Origin: Pukyongiella litopenaei
Lineage (GTDB): Bacteria > Pseudomonadota > Alphaproteobacteria > Rhodobacterales > Rhodobacteraceae
Length of the DNA stretch: 64,000 nt
NCBI RefSeq assembly: GCF_003008555.2
Contig: NZ_CP027665.1
Location: 1,860,001 to 1,924,000, forward strand
Reading direction: 5' to 3'
Shown piece after piece: positions 37,582-46,756 of this stretch (positions are counted from its first letter, which is position 1; each line of letters starts with the position of its first letter). Below the pieces are notes generated by a model that searched no databases, was not told the DNA's origin, and saw only the letters and a program-made list of their open reading frames with translations. Position numbers and translations under genes: made by a program.

Positions 37582-38565
37582 TTATCGGTCGTAATGCCCA
37601 GTTTGATGCCACCTCCAGGCGTCCGCGATCATGGTGTCGAGGGTCGACCGGGCCGGTCGCCAGCCGAGGTCTTCGCCGGCACGATGCGACCCCGAGACCA
37701 GACGGGTGCAATCGCCCGCGCGGCGGGGACCGATGCTGAACGGAACCTCGCGGCCGGTGACGATGCGCGCGCGATCGATCACCTCGCGGACGGAAAACCC
37801 GGTTCCGGTGCCCAGGTTGAAGACGCGGCTGCCCTTGTCGTCGCGCAGCCACTGCAACCCCAGCAGATGCGCGTCGATCAGGTCGCAGACATGCACATAA
37901 TCGCGGATGCAGGTGCCGTCCGGCGTGTCGTAATCGTCCCCGTGGACCGTCAGCCCGTCGCGCCGGCCGTCGATGGCTTCCAGCAGCACCGGGATCAGGT
38001 GAGTTTCCGGGCGGTGATGTTCGCCGATCTCGCCCTCGGGGTCGGCGCCGGCCACGTTGAAATACCGGAAGACGACGCTGCGCAGACCGGCGGCGGCGCC
38101 GAAATCGCGCAGCATGTCCTCGATCGCGCGTTTCGATGCGCCATAGGCGTTCACCGGCTGCTGCGGTGTCTGTTCGTTCAGCACCACGTTGTCCTGTTCG
38201 CCATAGGTGGCGCAGGTCGAGGAAAACACGAGATCGAGACAGCCGACCGCCACCGCCGCCTCGATCAGCGTGAGCGACCCGACCACGTTGTTGTGCCAGT
38301 AGGGGCCCGGTTCCGACATCGCCTCGCCGACCTGGCTGAGCGCGGCGAAATGCATCACCGCGACGGGCCGGTATCGGGCGAACACCTCGTCCATCCGCGC
38401 GCGGTCCCGCAGGTCGCCCTGTTCGAACGGCCCGAATTTCACCGCGTCGCGCCAGCCCGTCGACAGGTTGTCATAGGTGACCGGGTCGTAGCCCGCGGCG
38501 CGCAGCGCCTTGCAGGCATGTGACCCGATGTAACCGGCGCCGCCGGTGACAAGGATCGGGGTCAT
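37582..38565 (-). CDS. galE: UDP-glucose 4-epimerase
   Basis: A 327-aa short-chain dehydrogenase-type epimerase that interconverts UDP-glucose and UDP-galactose. NAD is bound by TGGAGYIGS (about 7-15). The catalytic residues are in SSTCATYG and YGASK, and RYFNVAGADPEGEIGE is the GalE signature. It starts within the galU stop (four-base overlap), which makes galU-galE a coupled pair providing both UDP-hexoses to the adjacent glycosyltransferases. Confidence 0.96.
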   Translation of the reverse strand: MTPILVTGGAGYIGSHACKALRAAGYDPVTYDNLSTGWRDAVKFGPFEQGDLRDRARMDEVFARYRPVAVMHFAALSQVGEAMSEPGPYWHNNVVGSLTLIEAAVAVGCLDLVFSSTCATYGEQDNVVLNEQTPQQPVNAYGASKRAIEDMLRDFGAAAGLRSVVFRYFNVAGADPEGEIGEHHRPETHLIPVLLEAIDGRRDGLTVHGDDYDTPDGTCIRDYVHVCDLIDAHLLGLQWLRDDKGSRVFNLGTGTGFSVREVIDRARIVTGREVPFSIGPRRAGDCTRLVSGSHRAGEDLGWRPARSTLDTMIADAWRWHQTGHYDR

Positions 38566-39455
38566 TCGGCTGCGCGGTCGAGTTGCACGACATCCTGGAT
38601 GAACCGAAGCAGGTCGTCCCGCAAGTCATCGCGGTCGAGCGCAAACGCCACCGTGGCCCGCAGGAACCCGGCCTTGGACCCGCAATCGTAACGCTGGCCG
38701 CGGAACCGGAACCCGTGCACGCTGTTGCCGTTCCTGATATCCTCGGCGATGGCATCGGTCAGCTGGATCTCGCCACCCGCGCCCGATTTCATCTTGTTGA
38801 GGTTGCTCAGGATCGACGGGCTCAGGATGTAGCGCCCGATGACGGCGAGGTTCGACGGGGCCTCGCCGGGCTGGGGCTTTTCGATCATGCCCTTGACCGA
38901 GACGGTCGCCCCCTTGTCCTCGTCGATATCAAGAACGCCGTAGGACGATGTCTGTTCCGGGGGAACCTCCATCGCCGCGACCATGTTGCCGCCGGTTTCG
39001 GCATAGGCTTCGACCATCTGCTGCAGGACGGGCGTTTCGGCCGCGATCACGTCGTCGGGCAGGATCACCGCAAAGGGTTCATTGCCGATCAGCCGCCTCG
39101 CGCACCAGACCGCGTGCCCCAGCCCCAGCGCCTTGTGCTGACGGATATAGGCGATGGCGCCGCTTTCCATGTTGGTGGATTTCAGGATCTCGCGAAGCTC
39201 GGTCTTGCCCGCCTTGCGCAGCGCCTGTTCCAGCACCGGGGAATGGTCGAAATAATCCTCGAGCGCGCTCTTGCCGCGCGAGGTGACGAACAGGAATTCC
39301 TTGATCCCGGCGGCGCGGGCTTCGTCGATGGCATACTGGACCAGCGGGCGGTCCACCAGCGTCATGATTTCCTTGGGAACCGATTTCGTGGCTGGCAGGA
39401 ACCGCGTTCCCAGACCCGCAACCGGAAATACTGCCTTGGTAACTTTCTGTCCCAT
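38562..39455 (-). CDS. galU: UTP-glucose-1-phosphate uridylyltransferase
   Basis: A 297-aa nucleotidyltransferase that makes UDP-glucose from UTP and glucose 1-phosphate. The signature FPVAGLGTRFLPATKSVPKE (about 10-29) is the nucleotide-binding loop. VILPDDVI, MIEKPQPGEAPSNLAVIGRY (split) and GEIQLTDAI follow. A GAGG-type site precedes the ATG. The 112 bases upstream, before the GT2 gene end, are the likely promoter region for galU-galE and the genes below. Confidence 0.97.
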   Translation of the reverse strand: MGQKVTKAVFPVAGLGTRFLPATKSVPKEIMTLVDRPLVQYAIDEARAAGIKEFLFVTSRGKSALEDYFDHSPVLEQALRKAGKTELREILKSTNMESGAIAYIRQHKALGLGHAVWCARRLIGNEPFAVILPDDVIAAETPVLQQMVEAYAETGGNMVAAMEVPPEQTSSYGVLDIDEDKGATVSVKGMIEKPQPGEAPSNLAVIGRYILSPSILSNLNKMKSGAGGEIQLTDAIAEDIRNGNSVHGFRFRGQRYDCGSKAGFLRATVAFALDRDDLRDDLLRFIQDVVQLDRAAE

Positions 39456-39567
39456 TACGGTCCTCGCTGTCTAACATCTGGCACTGGTACATGTCGCGGT
39501 TCATCAATGAAACCGCCGAAAGAATTCGTCATGGAATCAACCGAACCGGGCCATCGCTGTTCTTGCA

Positions 39568-40815
39568 TCAATTGCCGTGCAGTCCACGGGGAATTCCTAC
39601 TCGTCTTATCTCATACCGCAACCTTTCGGCGAATCGATGACAATGCAGCAGCGGTTGGCTGCGCTCGCTCTTGCCGAACAGGCCGCCGGTCTGTTCCCAG
39701 TAGCCTTGCGGCGTAAACCTTACCTTATGGTAAAATGCAGTGCGGGAAAACCGGAACAGCGTGACTGATCCGCCCCGGGCCGCGGCCTGCTGCGCCTGCC
39801 CGGCAAGGTTGTGGCGCGATGACCAGCGGCCTGCGACGATTCGTGGCGGCGGCGGTGGAGCGTCATGCAGCGGCCGAAACGGGGCAACCGGGTCCGGCAA
39901 TGCCGGCAACGGAGCGGCTGACCGCGCCAGCCCGGCTTCAAATCCCCGGTGCAGGCCGTGCATCAGCCGACGCACATCTCGCGGTTCCAGCGCCCCCGAA
40001 ACCAAGTGGCGCAAGGCCCGCTGCCGCTCGTTTCGGCACACCCGTCTCCAGGCCGCGGCCCGGTCGGTGGACGGGCAGTGCCGGTGCAGGAACACCGCCC
40101 AACTGGCGCCGATCTGGGTCAGGTCGACGGGCACCCGGTCGGCGCGTCGTCGCGGGCTGGCGGCAAATCCGTGGTGCACCTCGGCGCGCGGGACGATGGC
40201 GGTGGCCAGCCCGTTGGCCGCGAGACGCAGGTTCAGGTCGGTTTCATCGAGAAAGAACCGATAGGCCGGGTCGAACCCGCCTAGCCCGGCCAGAACCGAC
40301 CGGCGCAGCGCCATGTTGGTGCCTTCCGTCTTGACCGCGAGGCCCGGTTGTGCCGGTGGTATGACATGGCCATCCGGGCCGATCCCGATCCCGATCGGGG
40401 TCGTGGCCCCCGTTCGGTCCACCATCCGCGCCCGGGACTGAAAGGAAATCCCGTTGCGCCCGCGCACAAAGCCGCCCGCGGCAGCCACAGCCGGGTCGCG
40501 GAACGGCGCAGAGAGAAAATCAAGCCAAGTCGGCTCGGGCACGGCGTCGTCGTCGATGAAGGCAATCAGCTCTCCGGCCGCCTGCGCGATGCCGAGATTG
40601 CGCGCGGCAGAGATGTTGGCTTCGTCGAGGCGGGCGGTTTTCAGGCGGTCGGCAAAGGGCAGGTCGCCCGTTGCCCGCAGTCCGGCGGCGTCGGCGACCA
40701 CCACCACCTCGAACGGGCGGTAGAACAGTTGCGAGACGCCCAGCAGGCAGCGACGCAACGCCTGCGGCCGGTCGCGGCTGACGATCACGACGCTGATCGT
40801 CAGCGGACCGGTCAT
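39568..40815 (-). CDS. GT2 family glycosyltransferase
   Basis: A 415-aa inverting transferase. The GT-A core starts ISVVIVSRDRPQALRRCLLG, followed by ISAARNLGIAQAAGELIAFIDDDA (split), where IDDDA is the metal site, and FFLDETDLNLRL with the catalytic ED-type motif. The C-terminal 150 residues are Arg/Pro-rich and not recognisable. The ATG at 40815 overlaps the kdsB stop (TGA at 40812-40814), so it is coupled to kdsB. The acceptor sugar is unknown. Confidence 0.87.
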   Translation of the reverse strand: MTGPLTISVVIVSRDRPQALRRCLLGVSQLFYRPFEVVVVADAAGLRATGDLPFADRLKTARLDEANISAARNLGIAQAAGELIAFIDDDAVPEPTWLDFLSAPFRDPAVAAAGGFVRGRNGISFQSRARMVDRTGATTPIGIGIGPDGHVIPPAQPGLAVKTEGTNMALRRSVLAGLGGFDPAYRFFLDETDLNLRLAANGLATAIVPRAEVHHGFAASPRRRADRVPVDLTQIGASWAVFLHRHCPSTDRAAAWRRVCRNERQRALRHLVSGALEPRDVRRLMHGLHRGFEAGLARSAAPLPALPDPVAPFRPLHDAPPPPPRIVAGRWSSRHNLAGQAQQAAARGGSVTLFRFSRTAFYHKVRFTPQGYWEQTGGLFGKSERSQPLLHCHRFAERLRYEIRRVGIPRGLHGN

Positions 40816-41612
40816 TCCAGGCCCATCTCGGCCATCATCCGTTCCAGCCGGGGCACGTCCTCGGGGTTGTTCAGTTCCCAGAACTGCCGGTTGCGCGCCT
40901 CGACCTCGACGCAGAGCACGCGGCGGCCGTTTTCGAGGAACCGCAATTGTTCGAGACCTTCCAGCGTTTCCAGCGGACCCACCTGCCAGCCCGGATAGGC
41001 GTCCAGCGCATCGGGGCGGTAGGCATAGACGCCGACATGATGGAAAACCGGCGTATCGTCGGTATCGGCGTAGGCGTCGGCGGTGTAGGGAATGACCTCT
41101 TTCGAGAAATAGAGCGCGCCGTGATCGGCGCCGAACACCGCCGTCGTGCCGCCGACGCGGCCGTTCCTGCGATCGTCCAGAAACCCGTTCAGCGCGGCGC
41201 CGTCGCACCGCAGCACCGGGGTGGCGATGCCGGCGGCGGGATCGGCCCGCAGCCCGGCGACCAGATCCTCGACGAACCAGTGCGGGGTCAGCGGCGCGTC
41301 GCCCTGCAGGTTCACGACGATGTCATAGCCGCCGCCCAGCGCCGCGTGGGCCTCGGCGCAGCGTTCGGTGCCGTTGGCGCAGTCCGGCGATGTCATCACC
41401 ACCTCTGCGCCGAACGTTTCGCAGGCCGCGCGGATGCGGTCGTCATCGGTTGCCACCACCACCTTGTCCACCCCGGCCACGCCGCAGGCGGCGCGCCAGG
41501 AGCGCTCGACGAGGCTGCGCGCGATGCCGGTCGCGCCGGTGAGCGGCACCAGCGGTTTGCCCGGATACCGGGTCGAGGCATAACGGGCGGGGATGGCGAC
41601 CAGAACGCTCAT
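40812..41612 (-). CDS. kdsB: CMP-Kdo synthetase
   Basis: A 266-aa enzyme that activates Kdo with CTP to give CMP-Kdo for LPS or capsule. The N-terminal VAIPARYASTRYPGKPL is the family signature, with VVNLQGDAPLTP (QGDxP metal site) and HHVGVYAYR. The ATG at 41612 overlaps the cysQ stop by one base. LPS kdsB and capsule kpsU enzymes cannot be told apart from sequence alone; placement among glycosyltransferases favours a surface polysaccharide, though it may be the only copy. Confidence 0.93.
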   Translation of the reverse strand: MSVLVAIPARYASTRYPGKPLVPLTGATGIARSLVERSWRAACGVAGVDKVVVATDDDRIRAACETFGAEVVMTSPDCANGTERCAEAHAALGGGYDIVVNLQGDAPLTPHWFVEDLVAGLRADPAAGIATPVLRCDGAALNGFLDDRRNGRVGGTTAVFGADHGALYFSKEVIPYTADAYADTDDTPVFHHVGVYAYRPDALDAYPGWQVGPLETLEGLEQLRFLENGRRVLCVEVEARNRQFWELNNPEDVPRLERMMAEMGLE

Positions 41613-42409
41613 CACGCGGGCTTGAGATCGACGCCCGGCGCATGGGCGATGAAGAAGGGATTGGCGAAACCGTCCTTGCCATAGCGCAGCGGCCTGTGAT
41701 CGTCGAACCGGACCACCGCGCCGCCCGCGCCCGCCAGCACCGCGTGACCGGCGGCGGTGTCCCATTCCATCGTGCGTCCGACCCGGGGATAGAGATCCGC
41801 CTCGCCGGTGGCGACCAGGCAGAATTTCAGCGACGAACCCGCGCTCTTGCTGTCGCGGACCGCGTATTTGCTGATGTAGTCATCCGTGGCCTGGTCCCGG
41901 TGCGATTTCGAGGCCACCACCAGCAACGCGCCGTTGTCGGGCTGCGAGACGCGGATCGGGGCGGTTTTGCCGGGGCTCTCGGGGTCCAGCGCGCCGGTTT
42001 CCTCGACGGCGCTGCCATCGGGCAAGGTGTAGAACATGCGCCCCCTGGCCGGCGCGTAAACGACGCCGCGGGTCGGCGTGCCGTTTTCGACCAGCGCGAT
42101 GTTGACCGTGAAATCGCCGCGGCGGTGGATGAATTCCTTGGTTCCGTCCAGCGGATCGACGATCAGGAAGGTCTCGGCCCGCGAACCGTGGGTGGTGGCC
42201 TGTTCCTCGGTCACCAGGGCAATGTCGGGAAAGGCGGCGCGCAGCCCGGCCGAGATCAGCGCATCGGCGGCTTCGTCGGCGGCGGTCACGGGGCTGTCGT
42301 CGGATTTCGCCCTGACCCCGAAATCGTCCGAGCCGTAGATCTCCATGATCCGGTGGCCCGCTTCGATGGCCAGCCGGCGCATCACCGGTACGAGCGTGTC
42401 ATAGTCCAA
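41612..42409 (-). CDS. cysQ: 3'(2'),5'-bisphosphate nucleotidase
   Basis: A 265-aa inositol-monophosphatase-like enzyme that hydrolyses PAP (and PAPS) to AMP, with Mg2+. The motifs DSPVTAADEAAD, EEQ, DPLDGTKEF and WDTAAGHAVLAGAGG are those of CysQ. I chose the TTG at 42409 (MDYDTLVPVMRRLAIEAG), preceded by AAGGGGAA, because it fits the family N-terminus; a start at 42472 would add 21 unlikely residues. PAP is the by-product of sulfotransferases, so its place in a cluster with one at 32.2-33.6 kb is meaningful. Confidence 0.92.
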   Translation of the reverse strand: MDYDTLVPVMRRLAIEAGHRIMEIYGSDDFGVRAKSDDSPVTAADEAADALISAGLRAAFPDIALVTEEQATTHGSRAETFLIVDPLDGTKEFIHRRGDFTVNIALVENGTPTRGVVYAPARGRMFYTLPDGSAVEETGALDPESPGKTAPIRVSQPDNGALLVVASKSHRDQATDDYISKYAVRDSKSAGSSLKFCLVATGEADLYPRVGRTMEWDTAAGHAVLAGAGGAVVRFDDHRPLRYGKDGFANPFFIAHAPGVDLKPA

Positions 42410-42527
42410 TTGCTGTTCCCCTTGCAGGATTTGTTGTAGGGTCCGGTTTCGCCACTTATGCTGGTATGGCAAGGAAACGGCAAGGAATCCGTGCCAGAAC
42501 GATCCGGCGGCACAGGAACAAGAAACG

Positions 42528-43349
42528 ATGTTCGACGGACGAAGACGCCAGTCCCGGCTCAGCGGGGCGCTCCAGATCGGCGAGCTGATCTTTCACTCGG
42601 TCGTCCGCGATGTGCGCAAGAAGCACCACAATGCCTTTGTCGCGCTGGGCATGAACCTGCTTCAGACGCTGATCATGGTGGCCGTGTTCTACCTGATGTT
42701 CTCGGTGCTGGGTCTGCGCGGCTCGGCCATTCGCGGTGACTTCCTGCTCTATGTCATGTCGGGCATCTTCCTCTTCATGACCCATATCAAGGCTGTCCGT
42801 GCCGTGTCCGGCGCCGAAGGGTCCAGCAGCCCGATGATGCAGCACGCGCCGATGAACACGGCGATCTCGATCTGCGCATCGGCGCTGTCGTCGCTCTACA
42901 TTCAGACGCTGTCGATGTTCCTGGTCCTGTTCGGCTATCACGTTGCCATCGCGCCCGTTACGATCGACGATCCGATCGGCGCCTTCGCGATGTTCCTGCT
43001 GGCCTGGTATACCGGGGTCGCGGTCGGGCTGATACTCTATGCGCTCAAGCCGTGGTTCCCGAATGCCGTGGGCGTCCTGACGACGCTCTATACCCGCGCC
43101 AACATGATTGCATCGGGCAAGATGTTCGTTGCCAACAGCCTTCCCAGTTTCATGCTGGCGATGTTTGACTGGAACCCGTTGTTCCACTGCATCGACCAGG
43201 CCCGCGGCTATGTCTTCATCAACTACTTTCCGCGCTACTCGTCCTGGGAATATGCTATGTGGGTGGGTATCGCCCTGACCATGATCGGGCTCATGGGCGA
43301 ATTCTATACCCGCCGGCACGCATCAATCAGCTGGAAGGCAAGACAATGA
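42528..43349 (+). CDS. ABC-2 type permease for polysaccharide export (KpsM-like)
   Basis: A 273-aa integral membrane protein with about six hydrophobic segments: about 38-60, 72-88, 110-135, 148-170, 175-195 and 240-258. The layout, with the N-terminal basic segment and the YFINYFPRY-like region near the end (GYVFINYFPRYSSWEYAMWV), fits ABC-2 permeases such as KpsM or Wzm that export capsule or O-antigen. The matching ATPase (KpsT) is not next to it. It is divergent from cysQ, facing the polysaccharide genes, and overlaps the next gene by four bases (ATGA). Confidence 0.8.
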   Translation: MFDGRRRQSRLSGALQIGELIFHSVVRDVRKKHHNAFVALGMNLLQTLIMVAVFYLMFSVLGLRGSAIRGDFLLYVMSGIFLFMTHIKAVRAVSGAEGSSSPMMQHAPMNTAISICASALSSLYIQTLSMFLVLFGYHVAIAPVTIDDPIGAFAMFLLAWYTGVAVGLILYALKPWFPNAVGVLTTLYTRANMIASGKMFVANSLPSFMLAMFDWNPLFHCIDQARGYVFINYFPRYSSWEYAMWVGIALTMIGLMGEFYTRRHASISWKARQ

Positions 43350-43945
43350 TGGCGAGATGGATCATGGCCCTGATACTGGTGCTGGCGGCACCGGCTGCGT
43401 CGGCGCAATCCTATCCGGCGCTGCACGACATCACCGGGGTCAGCTCTTTCCTCAACATCCGGCAGGGGCCGGGAACCGGCTTTGCCAAAGTGGGCAGGTT
43501 CCTGCCCGGCGACACCGGGATCGAGGTGACCGGCGTGAACGAGGCCGGGACATGGGGGCGCGTCAATCACCAGGAACAGGCGGCCTGGGTGTTCCTCGCC
43601 TATCTCGCGCGGCAGCCCGACGATCCGGACCGCCCGCTGACCGCGAGCTTCCGGTGTTTCGGGACCGAACCCTTCTGGGCACTTGCACTCACGCAGGGGG
43701 ACACCGCCGTTCTGACGACACCCTCGGGGCCGGATCAGACCTTTCCGGTCGGCATGCTGGCCGCGGCGTCGAACCGGACGGAACCCTGGCTGCTGGACAT
43801 GGGCGCCGGCGCGGTCGCCGTGATACACCGGGCAGAGTGTTCCGACGGCATGTCGGATCGGGCCTATGGGCTGGCCATCGACCTGCTGACCGGAGCGGCC
43901 CCGCGCACCCTGATGGACGGGTGCTGTTCGCTGGCCGTGAACTGA
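43346..43945 (+). CDS. Secreted SH3-domain protein
   Basis: A 199-aa exported protein. The signal peptide (about 1-22, ending ASAQ) is followed by a bacterial SH3 domain (about 28-90) with FLNIRQGPGTGFAKVG and WGRVNH. The C-terminal half (about 98-199) has FRCFGTEPFWALAL and RAECSDGMSDRAYGL, a pattern of a small conserved domain of unknown function found in periplasmic proteins. Four C-terminal cysteines may form disulfides. The ATG at 43346 overlaps the permease stop, and a second ATG at 43349 is possible. SH3b domains often bind peptidoglycan. Confidence 0.8.
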   Translation: MMARWIMALILVLAAPAASAQSYPALHDITGVSSFLNIRQGPGTGFAKVGRFLPGDTGIEVTGVNEAGTWGRVNHQEQAAWVFLAYLARQPDDPDRPLTASFRCFGTEPFWALALTQGDTAVLTTPSGPDQTFPVGMLAAASNRTEPWLLDMGAGAVAVIHRAECSDGMSDRAYGLAIDLLTGAAPRTLMDGCCSLAVN

Positions 43946-43954
43946 CGCGGCGCG

Positions 43955-44557
43955 TCAGCTGACCACGCGCAGGGTCAGGTTGATCCGCCCGCCGCGCGGC
44001 AGCAGCGCCGATGATCCGAACCGGATCCGGTCCACGCCGTGATAGGTCAGCCGGGCGCTGCCGCCCATGACCACCACGTCGCCGGACCGTAGCCACAGCG
44101 ATTCGGTCTTGCCGCCGCGCGTGGGGTTGCCGATGCGGAACAGCGCCTCGTCGCCGAGCGATATGGACACCACCGGGCAATCGAAATCGGTTTCGTCGCG
44201 ATCCTGGTGCAACCCCATCCGCGCGCCTTCGCCATACCAGTTGATCAGGCAGCATTCGGGGCTCCGCGCGCAGCCCGACACGTCGTTCCAGATCGCCAGC
44301 ACCGACGCGGGGATCGCGGGCCAGGGCGTGCCGTTCGGATGCCGGGGGACATAGCGATACCCGCTGCGGTCCGAAAACCAGCCATATTGTCCCGCCGAGG
44401 ACATCCGCACCGACATCTTGCGTCCATAGGGCGTGTCGGGCGAAAACAGCGGCGCCGTCTCCAGCACCGCGCGCAGATCCCCGACCAGCGCGGTCTGCGA
44501 CGCCCTGTCGAGATAGCCCTGATGGATCTCCAGTCCGCGCACGAGCAGGGGAGTCAC
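43955..44557 (-). CDS. alkB: AlkB-type 2-oxoglutarate/Fe(II) dioxygenase
   Basis: A 200-aa enzyme that repairs alkylated DNA or RNA bases by oxidative demethylation. The Fe(II) ligands are the histidine and aspartate in GLHQDRDE and a distal histidine in LTYHGVDRI; the 2-oxoglutarate arginine is in GGRINLTLR. The N-terminal part has MSVRMSSAGQYGW. I chose GTG 44557 (VTPLLVRGLEIHQGYL), which gives the usual AlkB length and leaves the dnaK promoter free; in-frame starts up to 44704 would run into it. It converges with the SH3 gene. Confidence 0.87.
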   Translation of the reverse strand: MTPLLVRGLEIHQGYLDRASQTALVGDLRAVLETAPLFSPDTPYGRKMSVRMSSAGQYGWFSDRSGYRYVPRHPNGTPWPAIPASVLAIWNDVSGCARSPECCLINWYGEGARMGLHQDRDETDFDCPVVSISLGDEALFRIGNPTRGGKTESLWLRSGDVVVMGGSARLTYHGVDRIRFGSSALLPRGGRINLTLRVVS

Positions 44558-44632
44558 GTTCCAGTTTGCCTTTCCTTGCCGAAACCTTGCCGATAAGGCC
44601 GCAAATTGCGGTTTTACCGGCATGAACGGCGG

Positions 44633-44661
44633 TTGCAGGGGTCTTGGCCCGTCCCTATATA
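44633..44661 (+). promoter_or_regulatory. Probable promoter of dnaK-dnaJ
   Basis: TTGCAG (44633-44638), 17-base spacer, TATATA (44656-44661), about 110 bases before the dnaK ATG. A CTTG at 44643 within the spacer could belong to an overlapping RpoH-type site, but no good RpoH -10 (CCCCAT-like) is seen at the right distance. Confidence 0.5.
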
Positions 44662-44774
44662 CGCCGGGACGCGGACAGGCGAACAGCGCCGGTTCGCACC
44701 TCAATCGGGGTCGGGATGCCGCAACGGGTCATGGCCTCGGGCAATCGCCTTGAAGTAAGAAGGGATCAAACAGA

Positions 44775-46682
44775 ATGAGCAAGGTTATCGGTATCGACCT
44801 CGGCACCACCAACAGCTGCGTCGCCATCATGGACGGTTCGCAGCCCCGGGTCATCGAGAACGCGGAAGGGGCCCGCACCACGCCCTCGATCGTCGCATTC
44901 ACAGACGACGAACGCCTGGTTGGCCAGCCGGCAAAACGCCAGGCCGTGACCAACCCCGACAACACCATTTTCGGCGTCAAGCGCCTGATCGGCCGTCGCG
45001 TGGACGACGCCGAGGTGGAAAAGGACAAGAAAATGGTGCCGTTCTCGATCGTGAACGGCGGCAATGGCGATGCCTGGGTCGAGGCGCGCGGCGACAAGTA
45101 TTCGCCCAGCCAGATCTCGGCCTTCATCCTCGGCAAGATGAAGGAAACCGCCGAAAGCTACCTGGGCGAAGACGTGTCGCAGGCGGTCATCACCGTTCCG
45201 GCCTATTTCAACGACGCCCAGCGCCAGGCCACCAAGGATGCCGGCAAGATCGCCGGTCTCGAGGTGCTGCGGATCATCAACGAACCGACCGCTGCCGCGC
45301 TGGCTTATGGCCTGGACAAGGAAAACACCCAGACCATCGCGGTCTATGACCTTGGCGGCGGCACCTTCGACGTGACCATCCTCGAGATCGACGACGGCCT
45401 GTTCGAAGTGAAATCCACCAACGGGGACACCTTCCTGGGCGGTGAAGATTTCGACATGCGGATCGTCAATTACCTCGCCGAGGAGTTCAAGAAGGAACAC
45501 GGCGTCGACCTGTCCGAGGACAAGATGGCGCTGCAGCGCCTGAAGGAAGCCGCGGAAAAGGCCAAGATCGAACTGTCATCGACCTCGCAGACCGAGATCA
45601 ACCAGCCGTTCATCTCGATGGGCGCGAACGGACAGCCGCTGCACATGGTGATGAAGCTGACCCGCGCCAAGCTGGAACAGCTGGTCGGCGACCTGATCAA
45701 GCGGTCGATGGAGCCGTGCAAGAAGGCGCTCAAGGATGCCGGCCTGTCGGCCTCCGAGGTGGACGAGATCGTTCTCGTCGGCGGCATGACCCGGATGCCC
45801 AGGGTGATCGAAGAGGTCACCAAGTTCTTTGGCAAGGAACCGCACAAGGGCGTGAACCCCGACGAGGTCGTGGCCATGGGCGCGGCGATCCAGGCCGGTG
45901 TCCTGCAGGGTGACGTGAAGGACGTCGTGCTGCTCGACGTGACCCCGCTGAGCCTGGGTATCGAAACCCTGGGCGGCGTGTTCACGCGGCTGATCGACCG
46001 CAACACCACGATCCCGACCAAGAAGGGCCAGGTCTTCTCGACCGCCGAGGACAACCAGAGCGCGGTGACCATCCGCGTGTTCCAGGGCGAACGGGAAATG
46101 GCCGCCGACAACAAGCTGCTGGGCCAGTTCAACCTTGAAGACATCCCCCCGGCGCCGCGCGGCATGCCGCAGATCGAGGTGACCTTTGACATTGACGCCA
46201 ACGGCATCGTGTCGGTTTCGGCGCTCGACAAGGGCACCGGCAAGGAACAGAAGATCACCATCCAGGCCTCTGGCGGTCTGTCGGATGACGACATCGACAA
46301 GATGGTCCGCGAGGCCGAGGAGAATGCCGAGGCCGACAAGGCGCGCAAGGAACTGGTGGAAGCCAGGAACCAGGCCGAATCGATGGTGCACTCGACCGAG
46401 AAATCGCTCGAGGAACACGGCGACAAGGTTGATCCGGCGACGGTCGAGGCGATCGAGCTGGCGGTTGCCGCGCTCAAGGACGAACTTGAAGGCGACAATG
46501 CCGACAAGATCAAGTCCGGTATCCAGAACGTCGCCGAGGCGTCGATGAAGCTGGGCGAGGCGATCTACAAGGCCAGCCAGGAAGAGGCCGCGGACGAACC
46601 CGCCGCAGCCGATGCCGGGCCGGGCGAGGATGATATCGTCGATGCCGAGTTCGAGGACCTGGACAACGACAAGCGGGCCTGA
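44775..46682 (+). CDS. dnaK: Molecular chaperone DnaK
   Basis: The 635-aa Hsp70 chaperone. The ATPase domain begins [17 protein letters not shown] and includes [15 protein letters not shown] and [10 protein letters not shown]. The linker and substrate domain begin with [14 protein letters not shown]. The lid ends in an acidic tail ([18 protein letters not shown]). It works with DnaJ, encoded 74 bases downstream, and with GrpE, which is not in the window. AAGGGATC precedes the ATG. Confidence 0.99.
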   Translation: MSKVIGIDLGTTNSCVAIMDGSQPRVIENAEGARTTPSIVAFTDDERLVGQPAKRQAVTNPDNTIFGVKRLIGRRVDDAEVEKDKKMVPFSIVNGGNGDAWVEARGDKYSPSQISAFILGKMKETAESYLGEDVSQAVITVPAYFNDAQRQATKDAGKIAGLEVLRIINEPTAAALAYGLDKENTQTIAVYDLGGGTFDVTILEIDDGLFEVKSTNGDTFLGGEDFDMRIVNYLAEEFKKEHGVDLSEDKMALQRLKEAAEKAKIELSSTSQTEINQPFISMGANGQPLHMVMKLTRAKLEQLVGDLIKRSMEPCKKALKDAGLSASEVDEIVLVGGMTRMPRVIEEVTKFFGKEPHKGVNPDEVVAMGAAIQAGVLQGDVKDVVLLDVTPLSLGIETLGGVFTRLIDRNTTIPTKKGQVFSTAEDNQSAVTIRVFQGEREMAADNKLLGQFNLEDIPPAPRGMPQIEVTFDIDANGIVSVSALDKGTGKEQKITIQASGGLSDDDIDKMVREAEENAEADKARKELVEARNQAESMVHSTEKSLEEHGDKVDPATVEAIELAVAALKDELEGDNADKIKSGIQNVAEASMKLGEAIYKASQEEAADEPAAADAGPGEDDIVDAEFEDLDNDKRA

Positions 46683-46699
46683 GGCCGGATTGGGCCAGC

Positions 46700-46730
46700 G
46701 CGGGCCGGTCCGCAAAACGGGCCGGCCCGC
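46700..46730 (+). promoter_or_regulatory. Strong hairpin between dnaK and dnaJ
   Basis: A 13-bp stem, 46700-46712 with 46718-46730, broken only by one G-T wobble, around a CAAAA loop. No T-tract follows, so it is better read as an mRNA stabiliser or a partial terminator that lowers dnaJ relative to dnaK than as a full terminator. Confidence 0.6.
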
Positions 46731-46756
46731 CTGCGTTCAGGCAAAGAGGATAAGCC

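Noticed and set aside
43943-43957. Palindrome TGACGCG-G-CGCGTCA shared by the stops of the SH3 gene and alkB
   Set aside because: It contains both stop codons of convergent genes and is too short to call a terminator without a T-tract.
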